A stretch of 64,000 nucleotides of DNA, from contig NADL03000784.1 in the NCBI GenBank assembly GCA_002205965.3, positions 868,001 through 932,000 on the forward strand, read 5' to 3'. Positions within the stretch are counted from its first letter, which is position 1, and every line of letters starts with the position of its first letter. A model generated the notes under the pieces. It made no database searches. It saw only the letters and a list, made by a program, of their open reading frames with translations, and was not told where the DNA came from. This document shows positions 22,391-33,180 of the stretch, one piece after another. This stretch comes from Kappaphycus alvarezii. Lineage: Eukaryota; Rhodophyta; Florideophyceae; Gigartinales; Solieriaceae. A program made the translations under genes and the position numbers.

Positions 22391-25030
22391 TCTGTGGTAG
22401 TAGCCGGATTTTTCCAGAAAACTCAGCCTGTAAGTCACGTTGATTTGGCTAGGGATAAAATATATGTCCGCGATATCCTTCGGATCAAACAGCAATCTCT
22501 ACTGATTAGAAATGTGTCCCCAGAGCTTAATGTGTCCTCGTGTGCGGTTTCACTTGAGGAGTGTGAGTGTAGTGCAAAGGGGTTCCCCCACTTACTGTAC
22601 CTTAAATTGTCCTGTGCTATAGCTGTAAAACCCTATGTTTATAGTAATGATCCATGGTATGATTCCATTCAACACCTGGCAGTTCCACTCATGTGGTCTA
22701 CTTCCGCCCTAGGGCCCACTTACTGTACATTTACAGTGGAACACTCATTTGCAGACTTCGTCGTGGCCGCCCAATCGGGGCGCGCCACTGGCCATTCCCT
22801 TTCATTTTATTCCTTTTTAACCTTTTCCAGTAGTTGCTAGCTATCCTATCAAGTACTCAATACCTACTGTACTAGCTACCTGTTACATTAAAACTACCTT
22901 GGTTCTCGACGGCCTACTACCCACTACCCTTGTCCGCTACCGCCGCCTGCTTGGGGCCAAGTCTTAGCGTCTTCTCTGGTCATCATCTTCACTCTCTTTC
23001 CTTTATTACCTTTCATTTCTCCCTCTTTAATTCCTTCTCCCCTAGCTGTATACAACACGGTCACCCTTCATCCCCTTTATCCGATACCTGTACTCTACAA
23101 CCATGTAGGGCTTCAATTGCTTTATTTTTCTTATTACGAAAAGAAATTCCACACCGAAGAATGTAAATTCCATTCTGAATATGCTAGTACTATCACTTTG
23201 GTCTCACCTATCTCTTTCTTCTCCTCACGTAGCAGCTATTTTTCTGCCTTGTTGGGAGGGGAAACCCCCTTCGATACATCGGCTTGCTCGAAATCAAATT
23301 TTGAAAAGATTAATTTTCATTCAGGCATAAAATTTTGAAAAACGTCCTGTTCTTCGTTGTAGAGACCTAAGTCTACTAAAACATGTAGAACATTGGGAAT
23401 CGGCATTCTTCTTCAGATGATTGATTTTGCAACATCCTTCAATTGTTTTTGTATTTTTCCAGTGAAACTGCACAAATTCGTTTTATTTCATGCACAAATT
23501 GCAGTACAAGATATTTACTGTAGATGTTTGTGAAACTTTGTAGATGTTTCTTACAGTACGAGTATGCCTACTTTGTCTGCAGCACGATTCTGGCTACGAT
23601 TTTGGGATGAGTTAGTTACATTGTCTATAGCAATATTACACCATGATGCGTTCGTATATTACAAGAGGAAATAGAAGTAATAACTTTGGCGTGCAAATTC
23701 ATTACCTGAAACTGCTTAAAGTACGAGAGTCTATAAAGTGGAAATTTGGCCGCCTTTGAGTGACTCTGCATACGCCGGTAGTTCATTTATTTAGAGGGAC
23801 TCGATAAATAATGGGACAATGAAAGCCGTTAAAATTTCGGCAGCGCATATAAATCAATCTTAATTTATTCATGAACTCGCTCCAATTCAAATGAATTTTA
23901 TCCGTTTCATTTCGATTCACAGTATTAGGTACTAAAAGTTCATGGTTTGGTAAAACTACCTATAGTAGAGATACTCCAAAAATTATCCTCATTTGCTACG
24001 AAAGCCACGGCAGTAAAATGGAATCATAGAAGACGCTAGATTAAGATAATTTTTGGTCAATTGCATAGAACTTTTTGGATAACGATTTGCGGACGAGAGT
24101 TAATTCTTCGATAATTACGTCATTTTCCTTCATCATTTTTGTTTATAAATATTAATTCTATGCCTGGTAGCAGCAAGGATCTCAGCAAGGACAAAACTTA
24201 AGTTTAACGCCTTCTTGTGAACTACAATGTAGACAGTGAGGCAAAAAAGTTACGAAAAGAAACCAAGTTTTTTCGCTTAAAAAATGAACTTTTCATGCAA
24301 GTAGATGAAGAACAACAGTGAATTGTTTTAGTTGAAGCTTTTATGAACACTTTTGTGCATAGAAGATTGAAAGTACATAAATAAGGCTGATATTAGTTTT
24401 CCTGTACAGCTGCTCTATCTTGCTGACTTGATCATGCAAGTAAAATAATTGTCACGGCAACCCAAAATGCCTTATGTTAAATCAGTAACCGAAAAAAATA
24501 TATTGTGCGAATCAAATCCATCATATTCAGCCCAAAGGATCCAAAGGCTTCAAAATCAGAGCTGTAACTTTTACATACCAAATATTATTGTTGATAGGAA
24601 ACAGATTCTTCCGTAGAAAACGGTCCTCTATACCAAATCGTGACTTCCTTATACCTGAAATTTTTTTTCAAAACCGATCGCCCTTCTAGTCTTTTCTCAG
24701 GGACTAAACGTAAAAACCCTTTTACTTCATAACCTAAATTCACTGCACGACTCTATTTCCTATTTTATTTATGAATATTTGGTCCTACTTTTTCGACAAA
24801 AGACTTTTCAATTCTTGATTCGCTGGTCCTCCAAACTCAGTTCCGATATTTTATCAAGAGTTTATGTCGTTAATATGCTGATTGCGTGCAAAGTCAAAGC
24901 TGCGCCTTTTCCTCACATTTTTTATTTCGCCCAAGGCCGTAAAACGTTTAGAAGACATCTCCCTGTTTATAGTTCTACAGCAACGTCGTTGAAGTAAGCC
25001 CCTGCTGTCGACCACCCCGTCTGCTGACCC
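22391..25030. other. Continuation of the gene-poor region
   Basis: The frame at 22394-22840 (148 codons) begins with GTG and shows no domain, and the frames to 23.3 kb are pyrimidine-rich DNA read through. Nothing is supported as a gene up to the acidic-ORF repeat at 25 kb. Confidence 0.45.
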
Positions 25031-25046
25031 CCCTTTTTCCCCGAAT

Positions 25047-26030
25047 ATGATCAACCTCCGCCGGTCCTTCACTATCTCCAAGTAATCCAAGGTTGCCGAT
25101 CCCTCAATGCTCTGGCCTTGATGGCCAACGGACCCATTGACTGGGATGATTACTATAGATTAATGGACCGGGATGAATGTACCGTGAAAGCTTTTGGGAG
25201 TGGGTCCGCGGTCACTGTTTCGAGGAGGAAGAGGAGACAGAGGAGGAGGTAGAAGAAGAGGAGGTAATGGAGTAAGTAGAAGAGGAGGAGGCTGAGGCTG
25301 ATGTGGAAGGATCAGAAGGTGAGCAGGACTGGGTAGACCCATGGTAGCCACTGGTGTACAACAATGGGGAGCTGCTGTAGGGGAAGGTTGAGAGAGTGAG
25401 AGAGTAATCGTTATTTCTGACTCCTCTGATAGAAAGGCAGTTGAAGGTAATGAGGAGTGATTGGAGGATCTTGATATTTCCGAGGAGGCAATCTATCATG
25501 TTGGGCCGTTCGACGGAATTTGTAGGGACTGCTTTGGGGGTATGGATATTTTGGAGGAACCATTTTGCTCTGATCTAGAAGATGAAGGCCGTGAGGAAAA
25601 TAGCATTTTACCCTGATAATATCTATTGTTAGACTCTCTCGTCCACAAGATTCCCTTGAGTTCATTTTATATTATCTAGTATGTTTTTTTGAGACTTAAG
25701 GGTTAGGCAAAAAGTCTATATAAGCTAAGAAAACTGCTTCCTCCGGGAGAGTACAAGCAACTTGGGAGAAAAATTCAAGTGAAAACCACAGTAGTCTAGA
25801 GTTTGAGAGTCAACTTCTGCTCTAAGAAGCATTTCCTTAACGCTAGTCCATGAGAATGGATGATAGACCATGCCCCTTCAATACTCACCTGTACCTCCTT
25901 AACCCGTCCTTAAACATCTCTTCTTGTTCCCAAAAGCATACTTCGGTAGCACTCTTGTCTCTTGCAACGCCTCCATCTTGGGATAACTGGCTCTGACAAT
26001 ATCATCCTCTGCAGATTTATCCCCATCAAT
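25047..26030 (+). repeat. Acidic-ORF repeat, copy 1
   Basis: Starts at ATG 25047 (MINLRR). Frameshifted pieces follow: LNALALMANGPIDWDDYYRL, a Glu-rich stretch (EEEEETEEEVEEEEV), and DLDISEEAIYHVGPFDGICR, then MDILEEPFCSDLEDEG ending near 25618. The following 400 bp (with the TATA-like CTATATAA at about 25717 and CTGCTTCCTC) are also shared with copy 2 at 28.3 kb. So the repeat unit is ORF plus 3' or LTR-like DNA, about 1 kb. The ORF is broken several times. The family is unknown. Confidence 0.6.
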
Positions 26031-26539
26031 GGTGTAAATCTAATGAGTACGGAAGAGAAAACAAAATTGAAAGTCGAAACGTGGAGCATTCAGTCCTGAA
26101 AAAGGATGGCTCCATTATGCGTAGAATCTTAGGGAAGACTTGACCCATTTTTCGAAACTGACTTTACTTTTCAAGTTTTTCATTGCTTGTAGGAAACCAA
26201 CCCCATTTCCCGGAGAACTTCCACGCTCAGGTAATATCAGCACGCTATGCTAACTAGGCATCGTCTTCGTGATCTCTTTCTCGACCCCATTTACCCACTT
26301 TATCCTACTTTTCAAACAAAAATCGCATTTACCCTCTTTTCAAGAAATAAACTCTCCAAAGTTCCCTTCTTGAAAGAAATTTATTCATTTCAGTGAGTAT
26401 GGGTTTTTCACGTTGCAGAAACCTACGATGTACTAAGGGCTGATCATTCTACAGGCAAACCCTCGCCTTTAGAAGGCATAGGAGCTATCTTGAAAAGAAT
26501 ATATTACTAACATTACGTAAGATCGCTGGTCCTAGGCCA

Positions 26540-26850
26540 GTCTTGTGAAATAGTCCCGCCTGAGTCTGCCTTCTTCCCAGACCCTCCTATACACAGACCT
26601 CCCCGTTTCGGGAAATAAATGCGGCCACGAGGGCAATGGAGAGCTTCTAGAGAGCAAAAGTGGTCCTCTTGCGTAGACACGAAGCGCAAGCTGTACTGTC
26701 TAATGCTGCATGCCTCCTTTCCTGCCTTGACCCATCGATGTGGTGACAAGGTCACGGAGGCGCAGATCCGCTTCTATTTCATTATTTCCTTCTATTCAAA
26801 CTACGTTTAGATTCCCCGGTTAGAAGTGTCAGACGACGAAGTAAGAGACC
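26540..26850 (+). mobile_element. 3' end of an RLE-type retrotransposon, subfamily 2
   Basis: Plus-strand translation gives TRAMESF, then RAKVVLLRRHEAQAVLSNAA and CLLSCLDPSM before the end of the coding region. The inverted copy at 35.3 kb gives TRAMESFSKARMVLMHRHAS and QAVLSNASCLLACLDPSM. The shared 3' UTR includes TTTAGATTCCCC and TAGAAGTGT. It is 5'-truncated. Confidence 0.65.
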
Positions 26851-27128
26851 CCATCATTCCTGCAATGCTGTAGTGGAGGTATTTGGCTGACGACTGTTGA
26901 AAATAGAAGGAGTGGTAGTCCAATGGAGGGAAAGGTTTGGGTGCTTTCACTGTTGGAAGATGTATTCGATCTATCGTAAAGTTTTCCGGACAACCACAAT
27001 CGACTCAAAGAGGGGTATACCGACACAGTAATGGGGAAGGAACTACGCTCCCTAAAACGCTACCTCCAGGCCAGCCATCAAGCAGGACGCATTGGACATG
27101 ACGGCTGCTGCAGCGTGCCTTTGATTCA
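26851..27128 (-). mobile_element. 3' end of an RLE-type retrotransposon, subfamily 3
   Basis: The minus strand reads LNQRHAAAAVMSNASCLMAG, LEVAF, stop, then a 3' UTR with GTAGTTCCTTCCCCATTACT and GAGTCGATTGTGGTTG. Close relatives in the same orientation lie at 29.5-29.7, 33.1 and 34.2-34.4 kb. Only the last codons and the 3' UTR remain. Confidence 0.65.
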
Positions 27129-27197
27129 AAACACCCTGTCCAATGTGAAGTTAAACACTCATTTCCCGGACTCAATGCCCGTCGTATTTACATCCTA

Positions 27198-27690
27198 GTG
27201 CACCTCAGGTCTGACGCCACCAAAAACTCGCCACTTCTCTCAGTGGTATACAATGTCACAGTGACATTGCCATTCAAGGAGGACTTTACGTCTACGGGGG
27301 CGCGCGAGGCGCGTGTCGTTGCCAGTACAGCGGAACGACGAAAGAATGGGGTGCTTACCAGTAAATTTGCAGCCATTCCTGGTGAAACTCTACCAGGACT
27401 ATCGAAATCAAGATGGAAGTTTGTGCCACCAGCTTTCGGCTCGCTTGGTTCGCCATCTGCGACGACGTCGAACGAAATCGACGAATATGCAGCCGCTATC
27501 GCAACCCGCAGTGCATGCTCGACGGGAGAAGTGAAGACTCAACTTCATGAGCAGCTTCTTTATTCAACTCGGTCCACGTGCGGCGCCGCAGTTGTGTTGC
27601 GCACCACAACATGCAGAGTTCAGCCACCCTATTCAAACCTAGTTTTCTAGGTTTTGTTGCAGTAGGGTTTTAAATGAATTCGCATGTCGC
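27198..27690 (+). mobile_element. 3' part of an RLE-type retrotransposon with an open 150-codon frame
   Basis: The open frame ends at 27650. It contains SVVYNVTVTLPFKEDF, matching the DVTVTSP strand that carries a catalytic Asp in restriction-like endonuclease domains (here Asp is Asn). It then contains ASTAERRK and WKFVPPAFGSLGSPSATTSN, the conserved FxPLAFxxLG block. The 3' UTR is shared with 2.4-2.6 kb. The frame starts without an ATG, so this is a 5'-truncated copy and not a gene of its own. Confidence 0.65.
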
Positions 27691-27710
27691 AACTACGGTA
27701 CGTAGTTCTT

Positions 27711-27848
27711 CGGCAACAAGCAGGCCGTCATGTCCAATGCGGCCTGCTTGTTGTATGGCCTTGAGTCCATCTTTTAGGAAGCGCATTTCCCTTTTGAGTC
27801 GATCGTAGTTGCTTGTAGTACTCAAATACAATGTCCATTATGTATTTC
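27711..27848 (+). mobile_element. RLE-retroelement 3' tail, plus orientation, left arm of an inverted pair
   Basis: Reads NKQAVMSNAACLLYGLESIF, stop, then the 3' UTR with TTTTGAGTCGATCGTAGTTG and ATACAATGTCCATTAT. It belongs to the same family as the minus-strand copies nearby and converges with the tail at 27850-27950. Confidence 0.6.
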
Positions 27849-27849
27849 A

Positions 27850-27950
27850 AAAGTAAATCACCAAAACATTTCCGCCCTTTTGAAAGATATAATGGACATT
27901 GTATTAGAGTACTTCAAACAACTACAATCGTAAATCACCAAAACCTTCCC
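27850..27950 (-). mobile_element. RLE-retroelement 3' tail, minus orientation, right arm of an inverted pair
   Basis: The reverse complement repeats the tail of the preceding feature (CGATTGTAGTTG, then ATACAATGTCCATTAT) with about five mismatches in 45. The two tails form a long hairpin with a roughly 40-bp loop. Confidence 0.6.
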
Positions 27951-28326
27951 CTCTGTAATACAGAAAATGGTTCTCCCCGCGTGTATTCTAGCAACTTAAA
28001 ACGATCCCGCCCCTGACTTCGCTCACCGTCCTTTCCAAATTTGCCTCCCATCCTCCCTAGATATTTTAATACTGTATCCTCTCCTCCAAATTAGCGTTTT
28101 ACGTCTTTTTTAATCTACCTTCTTCATCAAACTCACTCCTTATGTAGAAGTTCCGTGCAAATGCGCTACTGCAATTTCGATTTTGACTTTTTAGGACCGA
28201 CTCCAGTCTGCCTCTAAGGTGTACTTAAACCCGTTTTACCCAACTTTTTTTTGATCCACCAACCTCTACACACACTACCCTCCCCTCGCACCCTCTAACC
28301 TCCGTCCACAATCATTTACAACCAAA

Positions 28327-29310
28327 ATGAACAACCTTCGACCCCCAGCCCCATCACCAAAAAACGCCCTTCTCGCCCCTTAAACGGCCTCGCGCTCGCT
28401 TCATATGGCCCGACGGACGCAGACGACTACCTGCGACGCCAGAATAAGAAGAAGATAATCGCGTTCGTCTGCAAACTCTCCTTCGAGGATGAGGCCGAGG
28501 ATTTACCTCAGGGGCAGGAGTGGGAAGTCGAGGGGAGAGCTGGGGAGACCTTCGAGGAGTGGGCTGCCACGGAATTGGTCTACAAGGTTAATGATGAGGA
28601 GGACGAGGAGAATGCGGAGGATATCGAGGACGAGGACGAGGATGAGGACGAGGATGAGGAGGATGAAGGACAGGGAGGCATGGGAAGTGTTGGAATGGTG
28701 GAATGTATGGAACAAGTGGTTACCGACGATGGAACCGGATGGGGATATCTTTAGTAGTTTAGATATCTCCCAGGAGGAAATAGATAGTTATGAGCCGTTC
28801 GCAGATATCTGAAGGGACTGCTTGGGTAGCATGGATATCTTAGAGGAGTTGTTTGGATCTGATTTAGAGAATGGGAAATAAGAGGACCATAGTGATTGTT
28901 AGTTTCTTAAGTATCTTTTTTTTAGAGTGTATCGTCCACGCAAAGTGTTTTTATGCATTTCCTGGTATCTTCTGTAGTTTTGTTCGGACTTACGGGGTAG
29001 CCGAAAATCTATATAAACTGAGTAAACTGCTTCCTCATGGATAGGTCAGGCAAGTTGTCAGACAACTTCAAGTCAAGTCCCGGGTAATAGGAAGTTCAGA
29101 GTCAACTCCAGACCCAAGAAACATTTTTCCTACGCTGGTCGCAGAGCATCAGTGGTAGACCCTGCTCCTTCCATACTTGCTTGTAGCCCTCTCAACTCTC
29201 TTCCATATACACTCCTTTTTGTTCGTTCAACTATACCGCGGTAGCACTTTTGTCGCTTGCAACACCTCCTTCCTGGGGTAATTGGTTCTGAGTATCTCTC
29301 CTCCCGACGA
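28327..29310 (+). repeat. Acidic-ORF repeat, copy 2
   Basis: ATG 28327 (MNNLRP) aligns with MINLRR of copy 1. The main frame, after a frameshift, reads RPLNGLALASYGPTDADDYL, then KKKIIAFVCKLSFEDEAEDL, an acidic run rich in DEDED, and ends at 28755. The tail SLDISQEEIDSYEPFADI and MDILEELFGSDLENG lie in a shifted frame. The 3' part (28.9-29.3 kb) again has CTATATAAACTG and ACTGCTTCCTC. Copy 2 is better preserved than copy 1 but still broken. The conserved TATA box downstream of the ORF would fit an LTR following a 3' ORF; that is only a hypothesis. Confidence 0.6.
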
Positions 29311-29364
29311 TTTACCCATATCACCCCCCTCTGTAGAACAAGTTTCGTGCTAGTCTATCAAGGA

Positions 29365-29712
29365 GGAATGTTTTGGGTTGTTTTACATTCCCCGCTAGAA
29401 ATGTCAGAGGGGAATTTTTTGGGTTATTTTAATGCATGGAAGATGTGGTCGGTTATATCCACGCGGCTAATGCGTTATGTCAGACGACGCAGTAAAATAC
29501 CCCATCATTTCACCTTAGTTTTTTTACTGTTGGAAGATATATTTGATCTATCCCAAAATTTCTAGGCAAAAACAATCGATAAAAAGGATGCGGAGACAGT
29601 AATGGGGAAGGAAATACGTTCCCTAAAAGGCCCCCTTCAGGCCAGTCATCAAGCAGGGCGCATTGGGCATAGCGGCTGCTGCTGCGTGCCTTTGCATCAA
29701 AACCCACCGAAC
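29365..29712 (-). mobile_element. 3' end of an RLE-type retrotransposon, subfamily 3
   Basis: The minus strand reads MQRHAAAAAMPNAPCLMTGL, KGAF, stop, then the shared 3' UTR (CGTATTTCCTTCCCCATTAC, then AGATATATTTGATCTATCC on the plus strand). The outer part (29390-29500) also matches 33.0 kb (TGCATGGAAGATGTGGTCGG). Confidence 0.65.
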
Positions 29713-30053
29713 CTTTCCGTCTATCAAGTACTGCACAGTATTCTATACAGATAATAGTTTTACTCATTTTTTTCTATAGCATTTGCACCGGGGCGTTACT
29801 TCAAATCCATATCTGGGCGGCACGATTATCTCCAATCAGTCTCCGGACCGGACAATTCCCTCCACTCAAACATGTATCGGCTATTTTCGCACCGGCGCGT
29901 TCTCGGACCGTCGGTTCATGGAACGATGCCCAGGGATAAATCTTACTAACTGAAACCGCTGCTATTAGCTATGACCAGGAGTCTCGTAGAGCAGAGAGCC
30001 GACTAATATCGAGCTACAATGGCTTCTGACATATTCATTCTCCAATAGTGAAT

Positions 30054-31903
30054 TTAGAAATCCGAGAGAGAGCCAATTTCAACGCATCCAGTATCTCCAA
30101 CTCCCAAACTCGTTGTTCCCTCGGGACATGGCGTGCAGGATGGTTGTCCTGGTGCATCGTTAAACGACCCAGCGGTGCATTTCCTGCAATATGTCCATCC
30201 CCGACCAGAAAATGTTCCTGCAGGGCATGGCCGGCAACCGTCCATCATGTTAAATCCGAAGGTCCCCGGCGGGCACTTGGAACACCTACCACTCACGATA
30301 CGCTTGGCATCCGTGCATGAACATTCTCCCGGAGTCCGATCTGAGGAGAAGCCCTGGGTGCAGTTCTCGCATCGCTCTAAGAGCCCACCAGGACTAAACT
30401 GCCCTGATTCACAAATCTCGCATTGTCTAGTATCTGGATTGTACCTTTGGTCGAGATCACAAACACCACATCTATCCGCCGTGAAATAGTCTCCTCGGAT
30501 AAGGGCAACACCGGCCGGACATGTTTCTGGATTGCAAAACGGAACCTGGTATAAACTCACCGTTACCCTTGTTGTGTTCATGGGACAATTTGTCTGCGGC
30601 TCCACACACCCGTTTGCTGCCCGTATCGTTCCATTCGGACATGGAGGATCCGATATGCAGCTCCCCTGGCCACTCCTTGGTTGGCTCATCCCAACAGGAC
30701 ATGGTATACAACTCGCCATGCCCCTGCGAGGGGCAATACTGTGACTATAGCATTTTGAACAGTAGCCATTCCCACGCCCTGCCGTTCCCACGGGACATTT
30801 CATGCAACGTCTTCCACCGGAACCTGGCACAAATCCGAATCCTGGTTTGCAGACGCATGGTAATTCAAAGTATGGGAACTCTTCACTACTAATCATGTTT
30901 CGGGGACATCTAATACATCTCCCAGCTAAACCGCCGGCACTCACGCTGTTCCTCGGGCAGTCGATGCACTTTTTTGTACCCTATCGAAGCGTTGTCTGTT
31001 CGAACATCTCATGCAAGCACCGTTGCTATTCCGAAAGTAGTTTGGAGGGCAAGGTGTATTGTCTGGTACGCAGATTACCGCTCCCGTAACAAACGAATTT
31101 TCCCCAGGAGCACATGAACGGCACCTCGAGCTATCTGGTGATTTGAATGTACCAGCTGGGCAGGGTATACAACGCGTACTTCCTTCCGGTGAGTCCCCGA
31201 TATATCCTGGTGGACATTCTTTGCAGACTGATTCGCTCTCTTCAAAGACGGTAAAACCTGTACATTGCTCGCATACACCGAGGTAATTTAGCTCCATTCC
31301 ATGAGGACATTGCTCTCTGGAACAAGTTGACGACCCGACCCCAGAAAAAGTACCCTCTGGACACCTTTGACACTTAAACTCGTTCGGTCCGCTGAATGAT
31401 CCTGCAGGACAGTCCTGACAAAAAGGATCTGGAGTGCCGTCTAGCACGCAGCCGGAACCCATGTTATATATATAGCACTTGAAGCAGTTGCCGCGAAAAC
31501 TAAATTGGCTATCAGTTTCAAGCAAAAAACTCCAACAGTTTTGAATTACTTGGCCAGCAGGGCATGAAATACATGAAGGCGAGCCAGGAGCGGAGTTTGT
31601 TCCGGAAGGACAACGAAAACAGTCTCTTATTGAAGTTGCTCTCGAGCGGTTCTGAAAGGTGCCCCCCGGACACTCAATACAAACGTCGATGCCTTGGGCG
31701 CCATGGTACGGGTTGTAAGTTCCAGGAAGGCAGGGTTTGCATTGAGTAGAGCCCACTTCGTCTTGAAAGGTTCCAGGGGGACAATCTTCACATCTTCCGT
31801 CCTGGAGGAATTGGCCGAACCCACAAGAATTGCTCTGGGCTACGCCAAGCTCATGCAGAGCAAAGCACAGGGCAGTTGCTAAAATGAAAGCTCTCGATCG
31901 CAT
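30054..31903 (-). pseudogene. Secreted cysteine-rich GCC2/GCC3 (ephrin-receptor-like) repeat protein, one frameshift
   Basis: ATG 31903 starts a signal peptide (about residues 1-22, a hydrophobic run ending in AQS). After it the chain is built of CPPGTF, CPAGTF and CPEGTF modules, the pattern of the GCC2/GCC3 or Ephrin_rec_like family, with about a dozen units. Frame 1 runs 320 codons and stops at 30941. Frame 2 continues the same repeats without a gap to 30054. The break falls on a run of six A residues (minus strand, about 30974), where one more A restores CIDCP. Joined, the protein would be about 615 residues, with no membrane anchor visible at its end, so probably extracellular. The rest of the frame is perfectly clean, so this may be a very recent pseudogene, a sequencing error or slippage. 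A TATA box lies about 130 bp upstream. Confidence 0.85.
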
Positions 31904-32030
31904 CCGTCAGTAGACAATCGGTGGAGTGTTGAGAATGTTGATAATAAATGATTGTTATCTGGGCAGTCGAAATCAAAGAATTGAGAAGAATCGATTCGAG
32001 TCATGGGCTAGTGAAACTTTGCCTGCAAAG

Positions 32031-32040
32031 GTTTTTATAG
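32031..32040 (-). promoter_or_regulatory. Probable TATA box of the cysteine-rich protein gene
   Basis: CTATAAAAAC on the minus strand, about 130 bp before ATG 31903. Spacing would put the transcript start near 32005 and give a 5' UTR of about 100 nt. This rests on position and match only. Confidence 0.5.
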
Positions 32041-32189
32041 ATTTTCGAAACACAATCAATTCCGTGTGCTAATACCGTATCCTGTTCGTCTCGACATGCG
32101 AGAAGCAATTTTAGCGCTTGCTTGGATAATTTCTTGATGTCCAAATACGATATTACCGTGCATTCAGGAGGGGCGGATACATAATAGGA

Positions 32190-32440
32190 AGTGGAGGATA
32201 TTTTGGTTTATTTTAATGTTTGGAAAATGTGAGCGGTTGTCTACACGCCGCTGAAAGTGCGGAAAGCGGGACAAGTCGTCATAGGAAATGGGGCTTGCAA
32301 CAATTGCAAGTCCCATGTATCGACGGTACTAATCGAAAGGGGGGAGGTTTTTTTGGGTTTTACTCTTGGAAGATATATTCGACTCTATATTGGAGTACTG
32401 CAAACAGCCACAATCGAATCAATCGAAATGAAGTGCTGCT
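32190..32440 (-). mobile_element. Degenerate 3' UTR of an RLE-type retrotransposon
   Basis: Matches the tails at 27.0, 29.5 and 34.3 kb (GGAAGATATATTCGA, then CCACAATCGAATC). The left part resembles 33.0 kb (GGAAAATGTGAGCGGTTG, CACGCCGCTGAAAG). No coding end is left. Confidence 0.5.
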
Positions 32441-32984
32441 ATTTTTCGGTGGCGCATTGTCAATGCTGCCGAAGTTACTGCGAAGCACTTTTACCCTACT
32501 TTCCAAGTAATAAACTACCGAAAGCGTTTCCCCTTTTACTGAATGGGAGGGGATAGACGACCAGCTCAAGATGCTACGTACTGAAAAGTTTGTACAGAAC
32601 TACTCGCGAGGAATTCCCTGTATGCAGATCGATGTTCCGAATCCAGCACTACGCAAATGTTGGAAAACTATTTCCCGATCGGTTCGAACCTTAACATCTC
32701 CCAACGGAGAATGGAAATGTATCGTGAAGTCTTTTGTAAGCAAATGGAAATAAAGTCACAACTGGGTCCATTTTCATGTTTCAATTACTGACATTCTATG
32801 ATAGCATTTTTAGCTGTGATGCCAACGAGTTTTTGTACTTGTTGACCTCACTATTTTATTGTCAGTCATAAACGCGTCGTTCTGAAAGCTGACCACGCAA
32901 TTTTCATGCGCCGTATATCTCAGGGCAACAAAGGTGGTACTGTCCATGGTTCAACGGCGCTTGAAACGTACCAAGGGGGGATTG

Positions 32985-33180
32985 TTGGGTTAATTTAATG
33001 CATGGAAGATGTGGTCGGTTATATCCACGCCGCTAATGCGTTATGCGGGATAAGTCGTCGCTGATGGGTAACACTGCAGTACATGACCTTCCTTACAGGG
33101 CCGGCTCAATGCCAGCGAGCAGGCATGCCGCGTTGGACATGACGGCCGCGGCAGCGTGCCTTTGGGTAAGCACCGCTCTA
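32985..33180 (-). mobile_element. 3' end of an RLE-type retrotransposon, subfamily 3
   Basis: The minus strand reads QRHAAAAVMSNAACLLAGIE, PAL, stop at about 33102, followed by tail sequence that ends in the TGCATGGAAGATGTGGTCGG block shared with 29.4 kb. The frame open to 33355 upstream may hold more of the element but is not clearly homologous. Confidence 0.6.

Noticed and set aside
22394..22840. 148-codon plus-strand frame as a gene
   Set aside because: It begins with GTG, has no recognisable motif, and lies in gene-poor DNA. A chance frame is as likely.
28503..28715. Minus-strand leucine/isoleucine-rich frame as a membrane protein
   Set aside because: It is the antisense of the Glu/Asp-rich run in the acidic ORF; the hydrophobic look comes from complementary codons.
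25627..29300. The shared segments at 25.6-26.0 and 28.9-29.3 kb as two LTRs of one element
   Set aside because: Similarity also covers the upstream acidic ORFs in both copies, so the repeated unit is larger than an LTR. A solo 3' end with LTR remains possible.
30133..31286. Plus-strand frames opposite the cysteine-rich gene
   Set aside because: They mirror the Cys/Pro-rich codons of the real gene on the other strand.
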